The position numbers were made by a program, and so were the translations under genes. A DNA stretch of 64,000 nucleotides, from the NCBI RefSeq assembly GCF_000613805.1, contig NZ_BAJR01000002.1, forward strand, positions 176,864 through 240,863, read 5' to 3'. Origin of the DNA: Phocaeicola paurosaccharolyticus JCM 15092. GTDB taxonomy: Bacteria > Bacteroidota > Bacteroidia > Bacteroidales > Bacteroidaceae. Shown here piece after piece: positions 17,226 to 27,115 of the stretch (its first letter is position 1; each line of letters opens with the position of its first letter). The notes under the pieces are model-generated. The model was not told where the DNA came from. It worked only from the letters and a program-made list of their open reading frames with translations, and did no database searches.

Positions 17226-18113
17226 ATGTTGATAGAGTCTTTTCTAAATTATCTTCGACTGGAAAGAAATTATTCTGAGAGAACTATCCGTAGTTATGGA
17301 ATAGATCTTAAAGAGTTTCAGACTTTTTTTAAAGAGAAGAGTGAAGAGACAGACTTTGTGACATTAGATTCAGATTTAATACGTTTTTGGATTGTTGATA
17401 TGATGGATCGTGGGTACACTTCGACCTCGGTAAATAGGAAGTTGAGTGCCTTACGTTCGTTTTATCGTTTTTTACTGAGAAACGGAACTGTTGAGATTGA
17501 TCCTACCTTGAAAGTTACAGGTCCTAAAAATAAGAAGCCACTGCCGGTTTTTATTAAAGAGGCAGATATGGATAAGATTATTGAAAGGTCTAATTTTAAA
17601 GAGGGATTCGAAGGATGCAGGGACAGGTTGATTATAGAGATGTTTTATACAACCGGTATCCGATTGTCTGAACTTATCGGGCTTAAGGATAGGGATGTTG
17701 ACTTCTATAACTCCACCTTGACTGTTTTAGGTAAAAGAAACAAAATGAGAATCATTCCATTTGACATTGAGCTGAATAATGACATTAAAGAGTATATTAA
17801 TGTGAGGGATGAATATTTTACTGATAGGAGCAAGTGTAGTTCACTTTTTGTTCTAAAGAGCGGAGAAACACTGTACCCCTTGAAAGTTTATAATTTGGTG
17901 AAACGAAGTTTGGCTAAATTTGTATCGGTAAAAAAGAAGAGTCCTCATGTGTTAAGACACACTTTTGCAACCTCGATGCTGAATCATGATGCATCACTTG
18001 AGGCCATAAAAGAGTTGCTTGGTCATGAGAGTCTTGAGACCACTCAGGTTTATACCCATACAACATTTGAAGAACTGAAAAAAGTATATGAACAAGCTCA
18101 TCCAAGAGCGTAA
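17226..18113 (+). CDS. Xer-type tyrosine recombinase
   Basis: A 295-residue site-specific recombinase of the XerC/XerD type, which resolves chromosome dimers. All catalytic residues are present: Arg146 (TGIRLSEL), Lys170, His241 and Arg244 (HVLRHTFAT), His267 (LGHESL) and the nucleophile Tyr276 (VYTHTT). The N-terminal SAM-like core-binding domain covers about residues 1-90. Its place between rpsU and hpf marks it as a chromosomal housekeeping gene rather than a mobile integrase. Whether it is XerC or XerD cannot be told from sequence alone. Confidence 0.93.
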   Translation: MLIESFLNYLRLERNYSERTIRSYGIDLKEFQTFFKEKSEETDFVTLDSDLIRFWIVDMMDRGYTSTSVNRKLSALRSFYRFLLRNGTVEIDPTLKVTGPKNKKPLPVFIKEADMDKIIERSNFKEGFEGCRDRLIIEMFYTTGIRLSELIGLKDRDVDFYNSTLTVLGKRNKMRIIPFDIELNNDIKEYINVRDEYFTDRSKCSSLFVLKSGETLYPLKVYNLVKRSLAKFVSVKKKSPHVLRHTFATSMLNHDASLEAIKELLGHESLETTQVYTHTTFEELKKVYEQAHPRA

Positions 18114-18126
18114 AATAGGAGGTTAT

Positions 18127-18426
18127 ATGGAACTAAGAATTCAAGCTATTCATTTTGATGCTTCAGAGAAGCTTCAGGATTTTATCCAGAAGAAGTGTGG
18201 TAAATTAGAAAAATATTGCGACGATATAAAAAATGTGGAGGTGTTATTAAAAGTCGTAAAACCCGAAAGCGCAATGAATAAAGATGTTAACATTAAGGTG
18301 TCTGTGCCCAATTCTGAGTTTTTCGCAGAGAAGGTAAGTGATACATTTGAAGAGTCTGTTGACGTTTGTATTGATGCACTTTCAAAACAATTGACTAAGC
18401 ATAAAGAAAAGCTTCGCGGTGCCTAA
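18127..18426 (+). CDS. hpf: ribosome hibernation promoting factor (short HPF/RaiA)
   Basis: A 99-residue ribosome-binding protein starting MELRIQAIHFDASEKLQDF. It is the short form of the HPF/RaiA family, which binds the decoding centre and silences ribosomes in stationary phase. The start at 18127 is fixed by a rare clear Shine-Dalgarno-like TAGGAGG at 18117-18123. The upstream recombinase gene ends 13 bases before it. Confidence 0.9.
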   Translation: MELRIQAIHFDASEKLQDFIQKKCGKLEKYCDDIKNVEVLLKVVKPESAMNKDVNIKVSVPNSEFFAEKVSDTFEESVDVCIDALSKQLTKHKEKLRGA

Positions 18427-18442
18427 AAAAGTACTGAAAGTT

Positions 18443-18472
18443 TTTGCAAATTAAAATAATTGTCTAACTTTG
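18443..18472 (+). promoter_or_regulatory. promoter of the tRNA-tuf operon
   Basis: TTTG at 18443-18446, an 18-base spacer and TAACTTTG at 18465-18472. It precedes four tRNA genes and tuf. Confidence 0.7.
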
Positions 18473-18516
18473 CAGCCGCTTATCCCTTAATAGGAATCGG
18501 CTGCAATTTAAGATAA

Positions 18517-18590
18517 GCCTCTTTAGCTCAGTTGGCCAGAGCACGTGATTTGTAATCTCGGGGTCGTTGGTTCGAATCCGACAAGAGGCT
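18517..18590 (+). tRNA. tRNA-Thr (TGT)
   Basis: A 74-base cloverleaf with acceptor GCCTCTT/AAGAGGC, D-arm GCTCAGTTGGCCAGAGC, anticodon TGT in loop TTTGTAA and T-loop TTCGAAT. The discriminator is T and CCA is not encoded. It is the first of four tandem tRNA genes. Confidence 0.97.
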
Positions 18591-18622
18591 CTTAATTTTC
18601 GATCTTTGTTTATTGTGTAGTG

Positions 18623-18705
18623 GGGCAAATACCAGAGTGGCCAAATGGGGCAGACTGTAAATCTGCTGTCTTTCGACTTCGGTGGTTCGAATCCATCTTT
18701 GCCCA
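18623..18705 (+). tRNA. tRNA-Tyr (GTA)
   Basis: An 83-base class II tRNA with acceptor GGGCAAA/TTTGCCC, anticodon GTA, a long variable arm and T-loop TTCGAAT. Discriminator A. Confidence 0.97.
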
Positions 18706-18735
18706 CTATAAATTGAGACTTTGATCTTTAGTGAT

Positions 18736-18808
18736 GCGGAAGTAGCTCAGTTGATAGAGCATTAGCCTTCCAAGCTGAGGGTCGCGGGTTTGAGCCCCGT
18801 CTTCCGCT
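18736..18808 (+). tRNA. tRNA-Gly (TCC)
   Basis: A 73-base cloverleaf with acceptor GCGGAAG/CTTCCGC and anticodon TCC in loop TTCCAAG. Discriminator T. Confidence 0.97.
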
Positions 18809-18814
18809 CTCATT

Positions 18815-18886
<72 letters not shown>

Positions 18887-18937
18887 CAGAATAACGTAAT
18901 TGCTGATTATTAATCAAATAAATAACAAGTTAAAGCT

Positions 18938-20122
18938 ATGGCTAAAGAGAAATTTGAACGTTCAAAACCGCACGTTAATATTGGTACTATCGGTCACGTT
19001 GACCACGGTAAGACAACATTAACTGCTGCTATCACTACGGTGTTGGCAAAAAAAGGTCTTTCAGAATTGCGCTCTTTCGATTCTATCGATAACGCTCCTG
19101 AAGAGAAAGAAAGAGGTATTACTATTAATACTTCACACGTAGAGTATCAAACAGCTAACCGTCACTATGCACACGTTGACTGTCCAGGTCACGCTGACTA
19201 CGTTAAGAACATGGTTACTGGTGCTGCTCAGATGGACGGTGCTATCATCGTTTGTGCTGCAACTGACGGTCCTATGCCTCAGACTCGTGAGCACATCCTT
19301 TTGGCTCGTCAGGTAAACGTACCACGTCTTGTTGTATTCTTGAACAAGTGTGATATGGTTGATGACGAAGAAATGTTGGAATTGGTAGAAATGGAAATGC
19401 GTGAATTGCTTTCATTCTATGATTTCGATGGCGACAATACTCCAATCATCCGCGGTTCTGCACTTGCTGCATTGAACGGTGTTGCTGAATGGGAAGATAA
19501 AGTAATGGAATTGATGGACGCAGTTGATACTTGGATTCCATTGCCTCCACGTGAAATAGACAAACCATTCTTGATGCCAGTTGAGGACATATTCTCAATC
19601 ACTGGTCGTGGTACAGTTGCTACAGGTCGTATCGAAACTGGTGTTATCCACGTAGGTGATGAAATTGAAATCCTTGGTTTAGGTGAAGATAAGAAATCTG
19701 TTGTTACAGGTGTCGAAATGTTCCGTAAACTTCTTGATCAGGGTGAAGCTGGTGATAACGTAGGTCTTTTACTTCGTGGTATAGACAAGAATGAGATCAA
19801 ACGTGGTATGATTCTTTGTCACCCAGGACAGGTTAAGGCTCACTCTAAATTCAAAGCTGAGGTTTATATCCTTAAGAAAGAAGAAGGTGGTCGTCACACT
19901 CCATTCCATAACAAATACCGTCCTCAGTTCTATCTTCGTACTATGGACTGTACAGGTGAAATCACTCTTCCAGAAGGAGTTGATATGGTAATGCCTGGTG
20001 ATAACGTAACAATCAATGTAGAACTTATCTACCCAGTTGCTTTGAACGTAGGTTTGCGTTTCGCTATCCGCGAAGGTGGACGTACAGTAGGTGCTGGTCA
20101 GATTACAGAACTTGTTGACTAA
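18938..20122 (+). CDS. tuf: elongation factor Tu
   Basis: A 394-residue translational GTPase that brings aminoacyl-tRNA to the ribosome. The P-loop GHVDHGKT is at 19-26, with [14 protein letters not shown] and NKCDMVD following in order. It is the only tuf in the window. The gene is rich in preferred codons, as expected for high expression. Confidence 0.99.
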   Translation: MAKEKFERSKPHVNIGTIGHVDHGKTTLTAAITTVLAKKGLSELRSFDSIDNAPEEKERGITINTSHVEYQTANRHYAHVDCPGHADYVKNMVTGAAQMDGAIIVCAATDGPMPQTREHILLARQVNVPRLVVFLNKCDMVDDEEMLELVEMEMRELLSFYDFDGDNTPIIRGSALAALNGVAEWEDKVMELMDAVDTWIPLPPREIDKPFLMPVEDIFSITGRGTVATGRIETGVIHVGDEIEILGLGEDKKSVVTGVEMFRKLLDQGEAGDNVGLLLRGIDKNEIKRGMILCHPGQVKAHSKFKAEVYILKKEEGGRHTPFHNKYRPQFYLRTMDCTGEITLPEGVDMVMPGDNVTINVELIYPVALNVGLRFAIREGGRTVGAGQITELVD

Positions 20123-20133
20123 TACATAAATTT

Positions 20134-20165
20134 AGTTCTCGACTTGCAAGAGTCGAGAACTTTTT
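20134..20165 (+). terminator. terminator/attenuator between tuf and tRNA-Trp
   Basis: The 11-bp stem AGTTCTCGACT/AGTCGAGAACT with a 6-base loop is followed by TTTT. It would reduce read-through from the abundant tuf message into tRNA-Trp and secE. Confidence 0.85.
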
Positions 20166-20238
20166 ACGGGAGTAGCTCAGTTGGTAGAGCACCGGTCTCC
20201 AAAACCGGGTGTCGGGAGTTCGAGCCTCTCCTCCCGTG
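20166..20238 (+). tRNA. tRNA-Trp (CCA)
   Basis: A 73-base cloverleaf with acceptor ACGGGAG/CTCCCGT, anticodon CCA in loop CTCCAAA and discriminator G. It lies between tuf and secE, a common arrangement in bacteria. Confidence 0.97.
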
Positions 20239-20254
20239 CAAAACTTTAAACAAT

Positions 20255-20449
20255 ATGTTTCATAAAGTAGTAAATTATTTCAAAGAATCTTATAACGAAT
20301 TAGTCTATAAAGTATCATGGCCAAATCGTTCAGAGCTTTCTAATAGTGCTGTAGTTGTTTTATATGCTTCCCTACTTCTAGCACTAGTAGTTTTCTTAAT
20401 GGATTCTCTCTTCCAGTTAGTTATGGAAGGTGTCATCTATCCGCACTAA
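20255..20449 (+). CDS. secE: preprotein translocase subunit SecE
   Basis: A 64-residue membrane protein with a basic amphipathic helix (YFKESYNELVYKVSWPNRSE) and one transmembrane helix (about 33-52). SecE clamps SecY in the translocon. The start is the ATG at 20255; a longer open frame runs upstream through tRNA-Trp and is not real. It is 11 bases upstream of nusG. Confidence 0.96.
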   Translation: MFHKVVNYFKESYNELVYKVSWPNRSELSNSAVVVLYASLLLALVVFLMDSLFQLVMEGVIYPH

Positions 20450-20460
20450 AACTATAAACC

Positions 20461-21003
20461 ATGTCTGAAATTGAAAAAAAATGGTATGTTCTTCGTGCCG
20501 TGAGTGGAAAAGAGAGCAAGGTTAAAGAGTATTTGGATGCAGATATCAGAAATGGTAATCTCGGTGATTACGTATCTCAGGTTCTAATACCTACAGAGAA
20601 GGTATATCAAGTACGTAACGGTAAAAAAATCGTTAAAGAAAGAAGTTATCTTCCAGGATATGTTTTGATCGAGGCTGCACTTGTTGGTGAGGTTTCTCAT
20701 CATCTAAGAAATACTCCTAATGTGATCGGCTTCCTCGGAGGTACAGAGAACCCTGTTCCACTTCGTCAGTCAGAAGTTAATAGAATTTTAGGAACTGTTG
20801 ATGAACTTCAGGAAATCGGAGAGGAATTAAATATTCCTTTTGCCGTTGGAGAAAACGTGAAAGTATCAGTTGGTCCGTTTAGCGGCTTCAGTGGTGTCAT
20901 TGAAGAGGTTAACTCGGAAAAACGTAAACTGAAAGTAATGGTCAAAATTTTCGGAAGGAAAACTCCTCTGGAATTAGGCTTTGTAGATGTAGAAAAAGAA
21001 TAA
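20461..21003 (+). CDS. nusG: transcription termination/antitermination protein NusG
   Basis: A 180-residue RNA polymerase partner. The N-terminal NGN domain starts KKWYVLRAVSGKESKV and the C-terminal KOW domain holds VKVSVGPFSGFSGVIEEVN. The secE-nusG-rplK order is the standard one. Confidence 0.97.
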   Translation: MSEIEKKWYVLRAVSGKESKVKEYLDADIRNGNLGDYVSQVLIPTEKVYQVRNGKKIVKERSYLPGYVLIEAALVGEVSHHLRNTPNVIGFLGGTENPVPLRQSEVNRILGTVDELQEIGEELNIPFAVGENVKVSVGPFSGFSGVIEEVNSEKRKLKVMVKIFGRKTPLELGFVDVEKE

Positions 21004-21061
21004 CGCACCTGTTACATGTGTTGTTCTTTAATGTAGTGTTTATATATAAAACTAAAGAAAA

Positions 21062-21505
21062 ATGGCTAAAGAAGTTGCTGGACTAATCAAATTACAGATT
21101 AAAGGAGGCGCTGCAAATCCATCACCTCCCGTTGGACCTGCACTAGGTTCTAAGGGTATTAACATAATGGAATTTTGCAAGCAATTCAATGCCAGAACCC
21201 AGGACAAAGCTGGTAAAATATTACCAGTAATCATTACCTACTACGCAGATAAGTCTTTTGATTTTGTTATCAAGACTCCTCCTGTAGCAATCCAATTACT
21301 TGAGGTTGCTAAAATTAAGAGTGGATCTGCTGAGCCAAATCGTAAGAAAGTTGCCGAGCTTACTTGGGAACAGATTCGTAATATTGCTCAGGACAAAATG
21401 GTTGACTTGAACTGTTTTACTATTGAATCAGCAATGACAATGGTAGCAGGTACTGCGAGAAGTATGGGTATCTCTGTAAAAGGGGAATTCCCGGGTAATA
21501 ATTAA
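21062..21505 (+). CDS. rplK: 50S ribosomal protein L11
   Basis: A 147-residue protein of the GTPase-associated centre. It has the N-terminal [18 protein letters not shown] with its conserved prolines and a C-terminal rRNA-binding domain. It starts the rplKAJL cluster. Confidence 0.98.
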   Translation: MAKEVAGLIKLQIKGGAANPSPPVGPALGSKGINIMEFCKQFNARTQDKAGKILPVIITYYADKSFDFVIKTPPVAIQLLEVAKIKSGSAEPNRKKVAELTWEQIRNIAQDKMVDLNCFTIESAMTMVAGTARSMGISVKGEFPGNN

Positions 21506-21520
21506 TAAACTTCAATTATA

Positions 21521-22219
21521 ATGGGTAAACTGACAAAAAATCAAAAGTTAGCTGCAGAAAAAATTGAAGCAGGGAAAGCATACTCACTTAAAGAAGCTTC
21601 TGAACTTGTAAGAGAGATTACTTTTACAAAATTTGATGCTTCCTTGGATATTGATGTACGTTTAGGAGTTGACCCTCGTAAATCTAACCAGATGGTTCGT
21701 GGTGTGGTATCTTTACCTCACGGAACTGGTAAAGAGGTACGTGTTTTGGTTCTCTGTACACCAGATGCTGAAGCTGCTGCAAAGGAAGCTGGAGCTGATT
21801 ATGTTGGTCTTGACGAATATATCGACAAGATCAAAGGTGGATGGACAGATATTGATGTAATCATCACTATGCCATCTATCATGGGAAAAATTGGTGCTCT
21901 TGGTAGAGTATTAGGCCCTCGCGGTTTGATGCCAAATCCAAAAAGTGGCACTGTGACAATGGATGTTGCTAAAGCTGTAAGAGAAGTTAAGCAGGGTAAG
22001 ATTGACTTTAAGGTTGACAAGAGCGGTATCGTTCACACTTCAATCGGTAAGAGTAGTTTTACATCTGAGCAGATTCGTGATAATGCAAAAGAATTTATTG
22101 CAACTATCATTAAACTGAAACCTAGCGCAGCTAAAGGTACATATATAAAGAGTATTTATCTTTCAAGTACTATGAGTAAGGGTGTCAAAGTTGACCCTAA
22201 AACTGTAGAAGAAATCTAA
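21521..22219 (+). CDS. rplA: 50S ribosomal protein L1
   Basis: A 232-residue protein of the L1 stalk, which helps release deacylated tRNA. The signature [18 protein letters not shown] is intact. It lies 15 bases after rplK. Confidence 0.98.
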   Translation: MGKLTKNQKLAAEKIEAGKAYSLKEASELVREITFTKFDASLDIDVRLGVDPRKSNQMVRGVVSLPHGTGKEVRVLVLCTPDAEAAAKEAGADYVGLDEYIDKIKGGWTDIDVIITMPSIMGKIGALGRVLGPRGLMPNPKSGTVTMDVAKAVREVKQGKIDFKVDKSGIVHTSIGKSSFTSEQIRDNAKEFIATIIKLKPSAAKGTYIKSIYLSSTMSKGVKVDPKTVEEI

Positions 22220-22235
22220 TTAAAAGGAGGAAATC

Positions 22236-22751
22236 ATGAGAAAGGAAGATAAAGGCGTTATTATTGGCCAATTGACAGAAACTTTAAAAGAGTACGGTCA
22301 TTTCTATCTTGTTGATACAACTGCTATGGCAGCTGCTGAAACAAGTGATTTGAGAAGAAAATGTTTCAAGAACAATATCAAGCTTGTAGTTGTAAAGAAC
22401 ACTTTATTACACAAGGCTCTTTTGAACTCTGAGACAGATTTCTCTCCACTTTTTGATTCTTTGAAAGGAACAACTTCGGTTATGTTCACTGAGGTAGCTA
22501 ACGCTCCTGCTAAACTTTTGAAAGAATTCAAAGATGGAAAGCCAGGCCTGAAAGCAGCTTATGCTGAAGAAGGTTTCTATGTTGGCGCTGAGCAACTTGA
22601 TGCTCTTGCTAATATTAAGAGTAAAAATGAAGTTATTGCTGACATTGTTGCACTTTTGCAATCTCCAGCAAAGAACGTTATTTCAGCTCTTCAATCAGGT
22701 GGAAACACCATTCACGGAGTCCTCAAGACTCTAGGGGAAAGACCCGAATAA
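22236..22751 (+). CDS. rplJ: 50S ribosomal protein L10
   Basis: A 171-residue stalk-base protein that carries the L7/L12 dimers. It has the N-terminal RNA-binding domain (VVVKNTLLHKALL) and a helical C-terminus that binds L12. A good Shine-Dalgarno (AAAGGAGG) lies 7 bases before the ATG, which is rare in this genome. Only 16 bases separate it from rplA, so there is no room for an L10 leader RNA of the kind found in other phyla. Confidence 0.97.
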   Translation: MRKEDKGVIIGQLTETLKEYGHFYLVDTTAMAAAETSDLRRKCFKNNIKLVVVKNTLLHKALLNSETDFSPLFDSLKGTTSVMFTEVANAPAKLLKEFKDGKPGLKAAYAEEGFYVGAEQLDALANIKSKNEVIADIVALLQSPAKNVISALQSGGNTIHGVLKTLGERPE

Positions 22752-22793
22752 TTTTTTATTTACAAAGTAACAAACAATTAAAATCATACAAAA

Positions 22794-23165
22794 ATGGCAG
22801 ATTTGAAAGCTTTTGCAGAACAATTAGTTAACTTAACAGTAAAAGAAGTTAATGAACTTGCAACTATCCTAAAAGAAGAATACGGTATTGAACCTGCTGC
22901 TGCAGCTGTTGCTGTTGCTGCTGGCCCAGTAGCTGCTGCTGCTGTAGAAGAGAAAACATCTTTTGATGTAGTTTTGAAGAGTGCAGGTGCTGCTAAACTT
23001 CAGGTAGTTAAGGCAGTTAAAGAAGCATGTGGTTTAGGTTTGAAAGAAGCTAAAGACATGGTAGACGGTGCTCCTAGTACAGTTAAAGAAGGCTTATCTA
23101 AAGACGAAGCTGAATCTCTAAAGAAAACTTTGGAAGAGGCTGGAGCTGAAGTTGAGCTTAAGTAA
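22794..23165 (+). CDS. rplL: 50S ribosomal protein L7/L12
   Basis: A 123-residue stalk protein with the N-terminal dimer domain, an alanine-rich hinge (about 39-51) and the factor-binding C-terminal domain ([19 protein letters not shown]). Its stop is followed by an attenuator hairpin before rpoB. Confidence 0.98.
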   Translation: MADLKAFAEQLVNLTVKEVNELATILKEEYGIEPAAAAVAVAAGPVAAAAVEEKTSFDVVLKSAGAAKLQVVKAVKEACGLGLKEAKDMVDGAPSTVKEGLSKDEAESLKKTLEEAGAEVELK

Positions 23166-23189
23166 TATTGCCTGATTATCAGGAACTTC

Positions 23190-23229
23190 GGTTAGGAATC
23201 CCCCGAGTGAGGGGGTTCTTAACCTTTTT
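23190..23229 (+). terminator. attenuator hairpin between rplL and rpoB
   Basis: The stem GGTTAGGAATCCCCC pairs with GGGGGTTCTTAACC around GAGTGA and is followed by TTTTT. Between genes of one operon it most likely lowers rpoBC expression relative to the ribosomal protein genes. Confidence 0.85.
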
Positions 23230-23268
23230 GTGTCTATATTAATTTAAGTCCTACAAATATTTAATTAG

Positions 23269-26200
23269 ATGTCTTCAAACTCTGAAAATCAAAGAATTAA
23301 TTTTGCTTCAATAAAGAATCCGATGAAGTATCCGGATTTCCTTGAAGTCCAATTGAAGTCATTCCAAGACTTTTTACAACTTGATACCCCACCTGAAAAA
23401 AGAAGAAACGATGGGTTGTATAAAGTGTTTGCTGAGAATTTTCCAATAGCAGATACACGTAATAATTTCGTACTTGAGTTTTTGGATTACTATATCGATC
23501 CGCCTCACTACTCAATAGATGAGTGTTTGGAACGTGGTCTTACATATAGTGTACCATTAAAAGCTAAACTGAAACTTTACTGTACAGATCCTGATCATGA
23601 GGATTTTGATACTGTTATTCAGGATGTATTTTTGGGTCCTATCCCATATATGACTCCAAAAGGAACATTTGTTATCAATGGTGCTGAACGCGTAATTGTA
23701 TCTCAGTTGCATCGTTCTCCAGGCGTATTCTTCGGACAAAGTGTTCATGCTAATGGAACTAAACTATATTCAGCTCGTATAATACCATTCAAAGGTTCTT
23801 GGATAGAATTTGCTACTGACATAAACAATGTCATGTATGCTTATATAGATCGTAAGAAGAAATTACCAGTAACAACTTTGTTACGTGCTGTTGGTTTCGA
23901 AAATGATAAAGACATCCTTGAGATTTTTAATCTTGCTGAGGACATAAAGGTTACTAAAGCTAATCTTAAGAAGGTTGTCGGAAGAAAATTAGCAGCTAGA
24001 GTTCTTAAGACTTGGACTGAAGATTTCGTTGACGAAGATACCGGTGAAGTTGTTTCTATTGAACGTAACGAGGTTATCATTGACCGTGAAACAGTACTTG
24101 AAGCTGAACACGTTGATGAGATTGTTGAATCAGGTGTTCAGAATATACTTGTTCACAAAGAGGATGCAAATTCTTCTGATTTCTCTATTATCTTCAATAC
24201 ACTCCAGAAAGACCCTAGTAACTCAGAAAAAGAGGCAGTACTTTATATCTACCGTCAGTTGAGAAATGCTGACCCTGCTGATGATGCAAGTGCTAGAGAA
24301 GTTATCAATAACCTCTTCTTCTCAGAGAAACGTTACGATTTGGGTGATGTAGGACGTTACAGAATAAATAAGAAGTTAGGCCTTACAACTGACATGGATG
24401 TTAAGGTGCTGACAAAACAAGATATTATTGAGATTATTAAGTATCTTATCGAACTTATTAACTCGAAAGCTGATGTGGATGATATCGACCACTTGAGCAA
24501 CCGTCGCGTACGTACTGTAGGTGAACAGTTATCAAATCAGTTTGCTGTTGGTCTTGCTCGTATGTCACGTACAATCCGTGAACGTATGAACGTTAGAGAC
24601 AATGAGGTCTTTACTCCAATAGATCTTATCAACGCTAAAACTATATCATCTGTTATCAATTCATTCTTTGGGACAAATGCTTTGTCTCAATTTATGGACC
24701 AGACTAACCCACTTGCTGAAATTACTCACAAGCGTCGTTTGTCTGCACTTGGCCCTGGTGGTCTTTCTAGAGAGAGAGCAGGTTTCGAGGTACGTGACGT
24801 TCACTACACTCACTACGGCCGTCTCTGTCCTATTGAAACTCCTGAAGGTCCAAATATCGGTCTTATCTCTTCTCTTTGTGTATATGCAAAGATCAATGAT
24901 CTTGGATTCATTGAAACTCCATACCGTAAGACTGCTGACTCAAAAGTAGATATCAGTGAAAATGGTATCATATATCTTACAGCAGAAGAAGAAGAGGACA
25001 AGATTATTGCACAGGGAAATGCCCCTCTTGATGATGAAGGTAAATTCATCCGTACTAAAGTAAAAGCTCGTAGTGATGCTGATTATCCAGTTGTTGACCC
25101 AAGTCAGGTTGAACTTATGGATGTATCTCCACAGCAGATTGCATCTATCGCTGCGTCATTGATTCCTTTCTTGGAACATGATGATGCTAACCGTGCGTTG
25201 ATGGGATCTAACATGATGCGCCAGGCAGTTCCATTGCTTCGTACAGAAGCTCCTATCGTAGGTACAGGTATTGAAAAACAGTTGGTAGAGGATTCACGTA
25301 CTCAGATTGCTGCTGAGGGTGATGGTGTTATCGATTTTGTTGACGCTACTACTATTCGTGTTCTTTATGACAGAACAGATGAAGAGGAGTTCGTAAGTTT
25401 CGAACCTGCACTGAAAGAGTATACAATACCTAAGTTTAGGAAAACTAACCAGAGCATGACAATTGACCTTCGCCCAATATGCAGCAAGGGTCAGAGAGTT
25501 AAAGCTGGTGATATCCTTACAGAGGGTTACTCTACAGCTAACGGTGAACTTGCTCTTGGTAAGAACCTTCTTGTTGCTTACATGCCTTGGAAGGGTTACA
25601 ACTATGAGGATGCTATTGTACTTAACGAACGCGTTGTAAGAGAAGATATCCTTACATCAGTTCATGTTGATGAATACATTCTTGAAGTTCGTGAGACAAA
25701 ACGTGGTATGGAAGAACTTACTTCTGACATTCCAAACGTTAGCGAAGAGGCTACTAAAGATCTTGATGAAAACGGTATCGTTAGAATCGGTGCTCGTATT
25801 GAACCAGGTGATATCCTTATCGGTAAGATCACTCCAAAAGGTGAGTCTGATCCTTCACCAGAAGAGAAATTGCTTCGTGCAATCTTCGGTGATAAGGCAG
25901 GTGATGTGAAAGATGCTTCACTTAAAGCTTCTCCATCATTGAAGGGTATCGTTATAGATAAGAAACTCTTCTCAAGAGTTATCAAGACTAGAAGTGAGAA
26001 GAATGCAGACAAGGCTATACTTCCAAAATTAAACGATGAGTTTGATGAGAAAGTAGCAAGTCTGAAAAATGTTCTTGTTGATAAACTTCTTGTTCTTACA
26101 GATGGAAAACCATCTCAGGGTGTTAAAGATTATCTAGCTACTGAAGTAATTGCAAAGGGTGCTAAGTTTACTAAGAGAGATCTTGAAACTTTGGATTATT

Positions 26201-27081
26201 CTATCATACAGTTGAGCAAGTGGACAACTGATGCTCATACAAATGATATGATAAGAGACCTTGTAATGAATTATCTGAAGAAATATAAAGAACTTGATTC
26301 TGAACTTAAACGTAAGAAGTTTGCTATTACTATCGGTGATGAGCTTCCATCAGGAATCATCCAGATGGCAAAAGTATATATTGCTAAGAAACGTAAGATT
26401 GGTGTAGGTGATAAGATGGCAGGTCGCCACGGTAACAAGGGTATCGTATCAAGAGTTGTTCGTCAGGAAGATATGCCTTTCTTGTCTGACGGAACTCCAG
26501 TAGATATCGTTCTTAACCCGTTGGGTGTGCCTTCTCGTATGAACATCGGTCAGATATTCGAGGCTGTATTAGGCCGTGCCGGAAAAGAGTTGGGTCTTAA
26601 ATTTGCTACTCCAATCTTTGATGGTGCAACTATGGAAGACCTGGACAAATGGACAGACAAAGCAGGCTTGCCACGTTATTGTAAGACCTATCTTTATGAT
26701 GGTGGAACAGGTGAAAAGTTTGACCAGCCGGCAACAGTTGGTGTGACTTACATGTTGAAACTTGGTCACATGGTTGAAGATAAGATGCATGCTCGTTCTA
26801 TCGGTCCTTACTCACTTATTACTCAACAGCCACTTGGTGGTAAGGCACAGTTTGGTGGTCAGCGTTTTGGAGAGATGGAGGTTTGGGCACTTGAAGCATT
26901 CGGTGCAGCTCACATTCTTCAGGAGATCCTTACTATCAAATCGGATGATGTCGTTGGACGTTCTAAAGCTTATGAAGCTATCGTCAAAGGCGAGCCTATG
27001 CCAACACCTGGTATACCTGAGTCTCTAAATGTATTGTTACATGAACTTAGAGGTTTGGGCTTGAGCATCAATCTTGAATAA
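23269..27081 (+). CDS. rpoB: RNA polymerase beta subunit
   Basis: A 1270-residue core subunit. The rifampicin-binding region begins [16 protein letters not shown] (about 466-481) and continues [14 protein letters not shown]; the residues most often changed in resistance (Q, D, H, S) are wild type. The catalytic-core motif [10 protein letters not shown] is near the C-terminus. It is 34 bases upstream of rpoC. Confidence 0.99.
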   Translation: MSSNSENQRINFASIKNPMKYPDFLEVQLKSFQDFLQLDTPPEKRRNDGLYKVFAENFPIADTRNNFVLEFLDYYIDPPHYSIDECLERGLTYSVPLKAKLKLYCTDPDHEDFDTVIQDVFLGPIPYMTPKGTFVINGAERVIVSQLHRSPGVFFGQSVHANGTKLYSARIIPFKGSWIEFATDINNVMYAYIDRKKKLPVTTLLRAVGFENDKDILEIFNLAEDIKVTKANLKKVVGRKLAARVLKTWTEDFVDEDTGEVVSIERNEVIIDRETVLEAEHVDEIVESGVQNILVHKEDANSSDFSIIFNTLQKDPSNSEKEAVLYIYRQLRNADPADDASAREVINNLFFSEKRYDLGDVGRYRINKKLGLTTDMDVKVLTKQDIIEIIKYLIELINSKADVDDIDHLSNRRVRTVGEQLSNQFAVGLARMSRTIRERMNVRDNEVFTPIDLINAKTISSVINSFFGTNALSQFMDQTNPLAEITHKRRLSALGPGGLSRERAGFEVRDVHYTHYGRLCPIETPEGPNIGLISSLCVYAKINDLGFIETPYRKTADSKVDISENGIIYLTAEEEEDKIIAQGNAPLDDEGKFIRTKVKARSDADYPVVDPSQVELMDVSPQQIASIAASLIPFLEHDDANRALMGSNMMRQAVPLLRTEAPIVGTGIEKQLVEDSRTQIAAEGDGVIDFVDATTIRVLYDRTDEEEFVSFEPALKEYTIPKFRKTNQSMTIDLRPICSKGQRVKAGDILTEGYSTANGELALGKNLLVAYMPWKGYNYEDAIVLNERVVREDILTSVHVDEYILEVRETKRGMEELTSDIPNVSEEATKDLDENGIVRIGARIEPGDILIGKITPKGESDPSPEEKLLRAIFGDKAGDVKDASLKASPSLKGIVIDKKLFSRVIKTRSEKNADKAILPKLNDEFDEKVASLKNVLVDKLLVLTDGKPSQGVKDYLATEVIAKGAKFTKRDLETLDYSIIQLSKWTTDAHTNDMIRDLVMNYLKKYKELDSELKRKKFAITIGDELPSGIIQMAKVYIAKKRKIGVGDKMAGRHGNKGIVSRVVRQEDMPFLSDGTPVDIVLNPLGVPSRMNIGQIFEAVLGRAGKELGLKFATPIFDGATMEDLDKWTDKAGLPRYCKTYLYDGGTGEKFDQPATVGVTYMLKLGHMVEDKMHARSIGPYSLITQQPLGGKAQFGGQRFGEMEVWALEAFGAAHILQEILTIKSDDVVGRSKAYEAIVKGEPMPTPGIPESLNVLLHELRGLGLSINLE

Positions 27082-27115
27082 TAAATATAACTCTTTACAA
27101 TATAAATAAGAAAGT

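Noticed and set aside
17226..18113. Xer recombinase as a mobile-element integrase
   Set aside because: It is 295 aa with all Xer motifs, lies between rpsU and hpf and has no excisionase or attachment site beside it.
18464..18706. 80-aa minus-strand frame over the tRNA genes
   Set aside because: It is the antisense of tRNA-Thr and tRNA-Tyr (the familiar DGFEPPKSKDSRF-type translation) and not a gene.
24664..24800. possible rifampicin-resistance changes in rpoB
   Set aside because: The resistance region reads as wild type at the usual positions.
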